Below, in pieces: positions 6,645 through 7,078 of a stretch of 7,078 bases of DNA. The notes under the pieces were generated by a model. The model saw only the letters and a list, made by a program, of their open reading frames with translations, ran no database searches and was not told where the DNA came from. Both the position numbers and the translations under genes were made by a program. The DNA is from an uncultured Xanthobacteraceae bacterium (lineage in GTDB: Bacteria; Pseudomonadota; Alphaproteobacteria; Rhizobiales; Xanthobacteraceae): assembly GCA_955652195.1 (NCBI GenBank), contig CATPBC010000369.1:1-7078 (forward strand), written 5' to 3'. The number at the start of each line of letters is the position of its first letter. The first letter of the stretch is position 1.

Positions 6645-6707
6645 GACGTCATGGCCGGGCGAAAGCGCGAAGCGCGCCTTCGCGCAGATATCCCGGCCCT
6701 CCACGTC
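6645..6707. repeat. REP-like long hairpin between the binding protein and livF
   Basis: This is a nested palindrome starting 10 bases after the binding-protein stop. GACGT (6645-6649) pairs with ACGTC (6703-6707), GGCCGGG (6653-6659) with CCCGGCC (6692-6698), and GCGCGAAG (6665-6672) with CTTCGCGC (6678-6685), closing a CGCGC loop. That gives 20 base pairs separated by two internal loops. No T-run follows, so it is not an intrinsic terminator. It resembles, from memory, a high-copy intergenic palindrome of Bradyrhizobium-type genomes. By analogy with known REP elements behind binding-protein genes, such as malE, it could protect the upstream mRNA from 3' exonucleases and lower downstream expression. 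Confidence 0.75.
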
Positions 6708-6751
6708 CGACCTCTCGTTTGCCCAGACGAATTTGCAAATGACAAGGTCCC

Positions 6752-7078
6752 ATGACCGAAGCCATCGAAGCAATCCGTTCTACCCCAGCAGTCACCAGCC
6801 CTGCCGCGCTTCTCAGCGTGCGCAACATAGAGGTGGTGTATGACGACGTCATTTTGGTGCTGCGGGGCTTAAGCCTCGAAGTTCCGAAAGGCGCGATCGT
6901 CGCACTGCTTGGCGCCAATGGTGCGGGCAAGTCGACGACGCTGAAGGCGATCTCCGGCTTGCTCAAGACCGAAGACGGCGAAGTGACGCGCGGCGAAATC
7001 ATCTTCGAGGGCGAGCGCATCAACGGCATTGATCCTGAAAAGATCGTCCGCCGCGGCATCGTTCAGGTCATGGAGGGA
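6752..7078 (+). CDS. livF: ABC importer ATP-binding protein, LivF family (3' end outside window)
   Basis: This is the N-terminal 109 residues of the second ATPase, the partner of LivG. Walker A is GANGAGKST (54-62), followed by the LivF-typical ISGLLKTEDGEVTRGEI and the Q-loop GIVQVMEG (Gln105), where the window ends. The signature, Walker B and H-loop would lie to the right. The ATG at 6752 has AAGG at 6744-6747 as a short ribosome site. The first 20 residues (MTEAIEAIRSTPAVTSPAAL) precede the usual LivF start at LSVRNIEVVYDD, a modest N-terminal extension. The gene is separated from the binding protein by 117 bases that hold a REP-like hairpin, the longest gap in the cluster after the one before livH. 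The LivF assignment is secure; completeness cannot be judged. Confidence 0.9.
   Translation, partial: MTEAIEAIRSTPAVTSPAALLSVRNIEVVYDDVILVLRGLSLEVPKGAIVALLGANGAGKSTTLKAISGLLKTEDGEVTRGEIIFEGERINGIDPEKIVRRGIVQVMEG

Noticed and set aside
6651..6755. 34-codon frame starting MAGRKREARLRADIPALHV
   Set aside because: It is a translation of the REP-like hairpin, with no ribosome site, and ends overlapping the livF start.

Overview
The window is GC-rich DNA, roughly 60% by eye, coded almost entirely on the + strand. Codon use and protein style suggest an alphaproteobacterium, most likely of the Bradyrhizobium/Rhodopseudomonas group. Two intergenic palindromes resemble high-copy repeats I recall from those genomes; that match is from memory and was not searched.

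Layout. Bases 2-208 hold the 3' end of a small charged, helical hypothetical protein. Bases 209-431 are non-coding and carry two hairpins, at 235-263 and 303-349. The second looks like an intrinsic terminator and would separate the first gene from what follows. From 432 to the right edge runs one co-directional cluster: a LivG-type ATPase (432-1253), an AMP-forming acyl-CoA synthetase (1250-3181), a LivH-type permease (3324-4217), a LivM-type permease (4221-5294), a secreted substrate-binding protein (5351-6634) and a LivF-type ATPase cut by the window end (6752-7078). REP-like palindromes fill the two largest gaps inside the cluster, 3182-3323 and 6635-6751. The other junctions overlap or are short.

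How the genes work together. The five transport genes make a complete importer of the branched-chain amino acid (HAAT) family: a periplasmic receptor, two permeases and two ATPases. The long-chain-type acyl-CoA synthetase sits between livG and livH, and its start codon overlaps the livG stop. This suggests the imported ligand is a carboxylic acid (fatty, aromatic or alicyclic) that is converted to its CoA thioester on entry, rather than an amino acid. That is an inference from gene order; the substrate cannot be read from the sequence. The most notable features are this uptake-activation arrangement, variant motifs in the synthetase, and the two palindromes, which may tune expression within the operon. 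I found no CRISPR array, tRNA, rRNA, insertion sequence or recognisable regulator gene.
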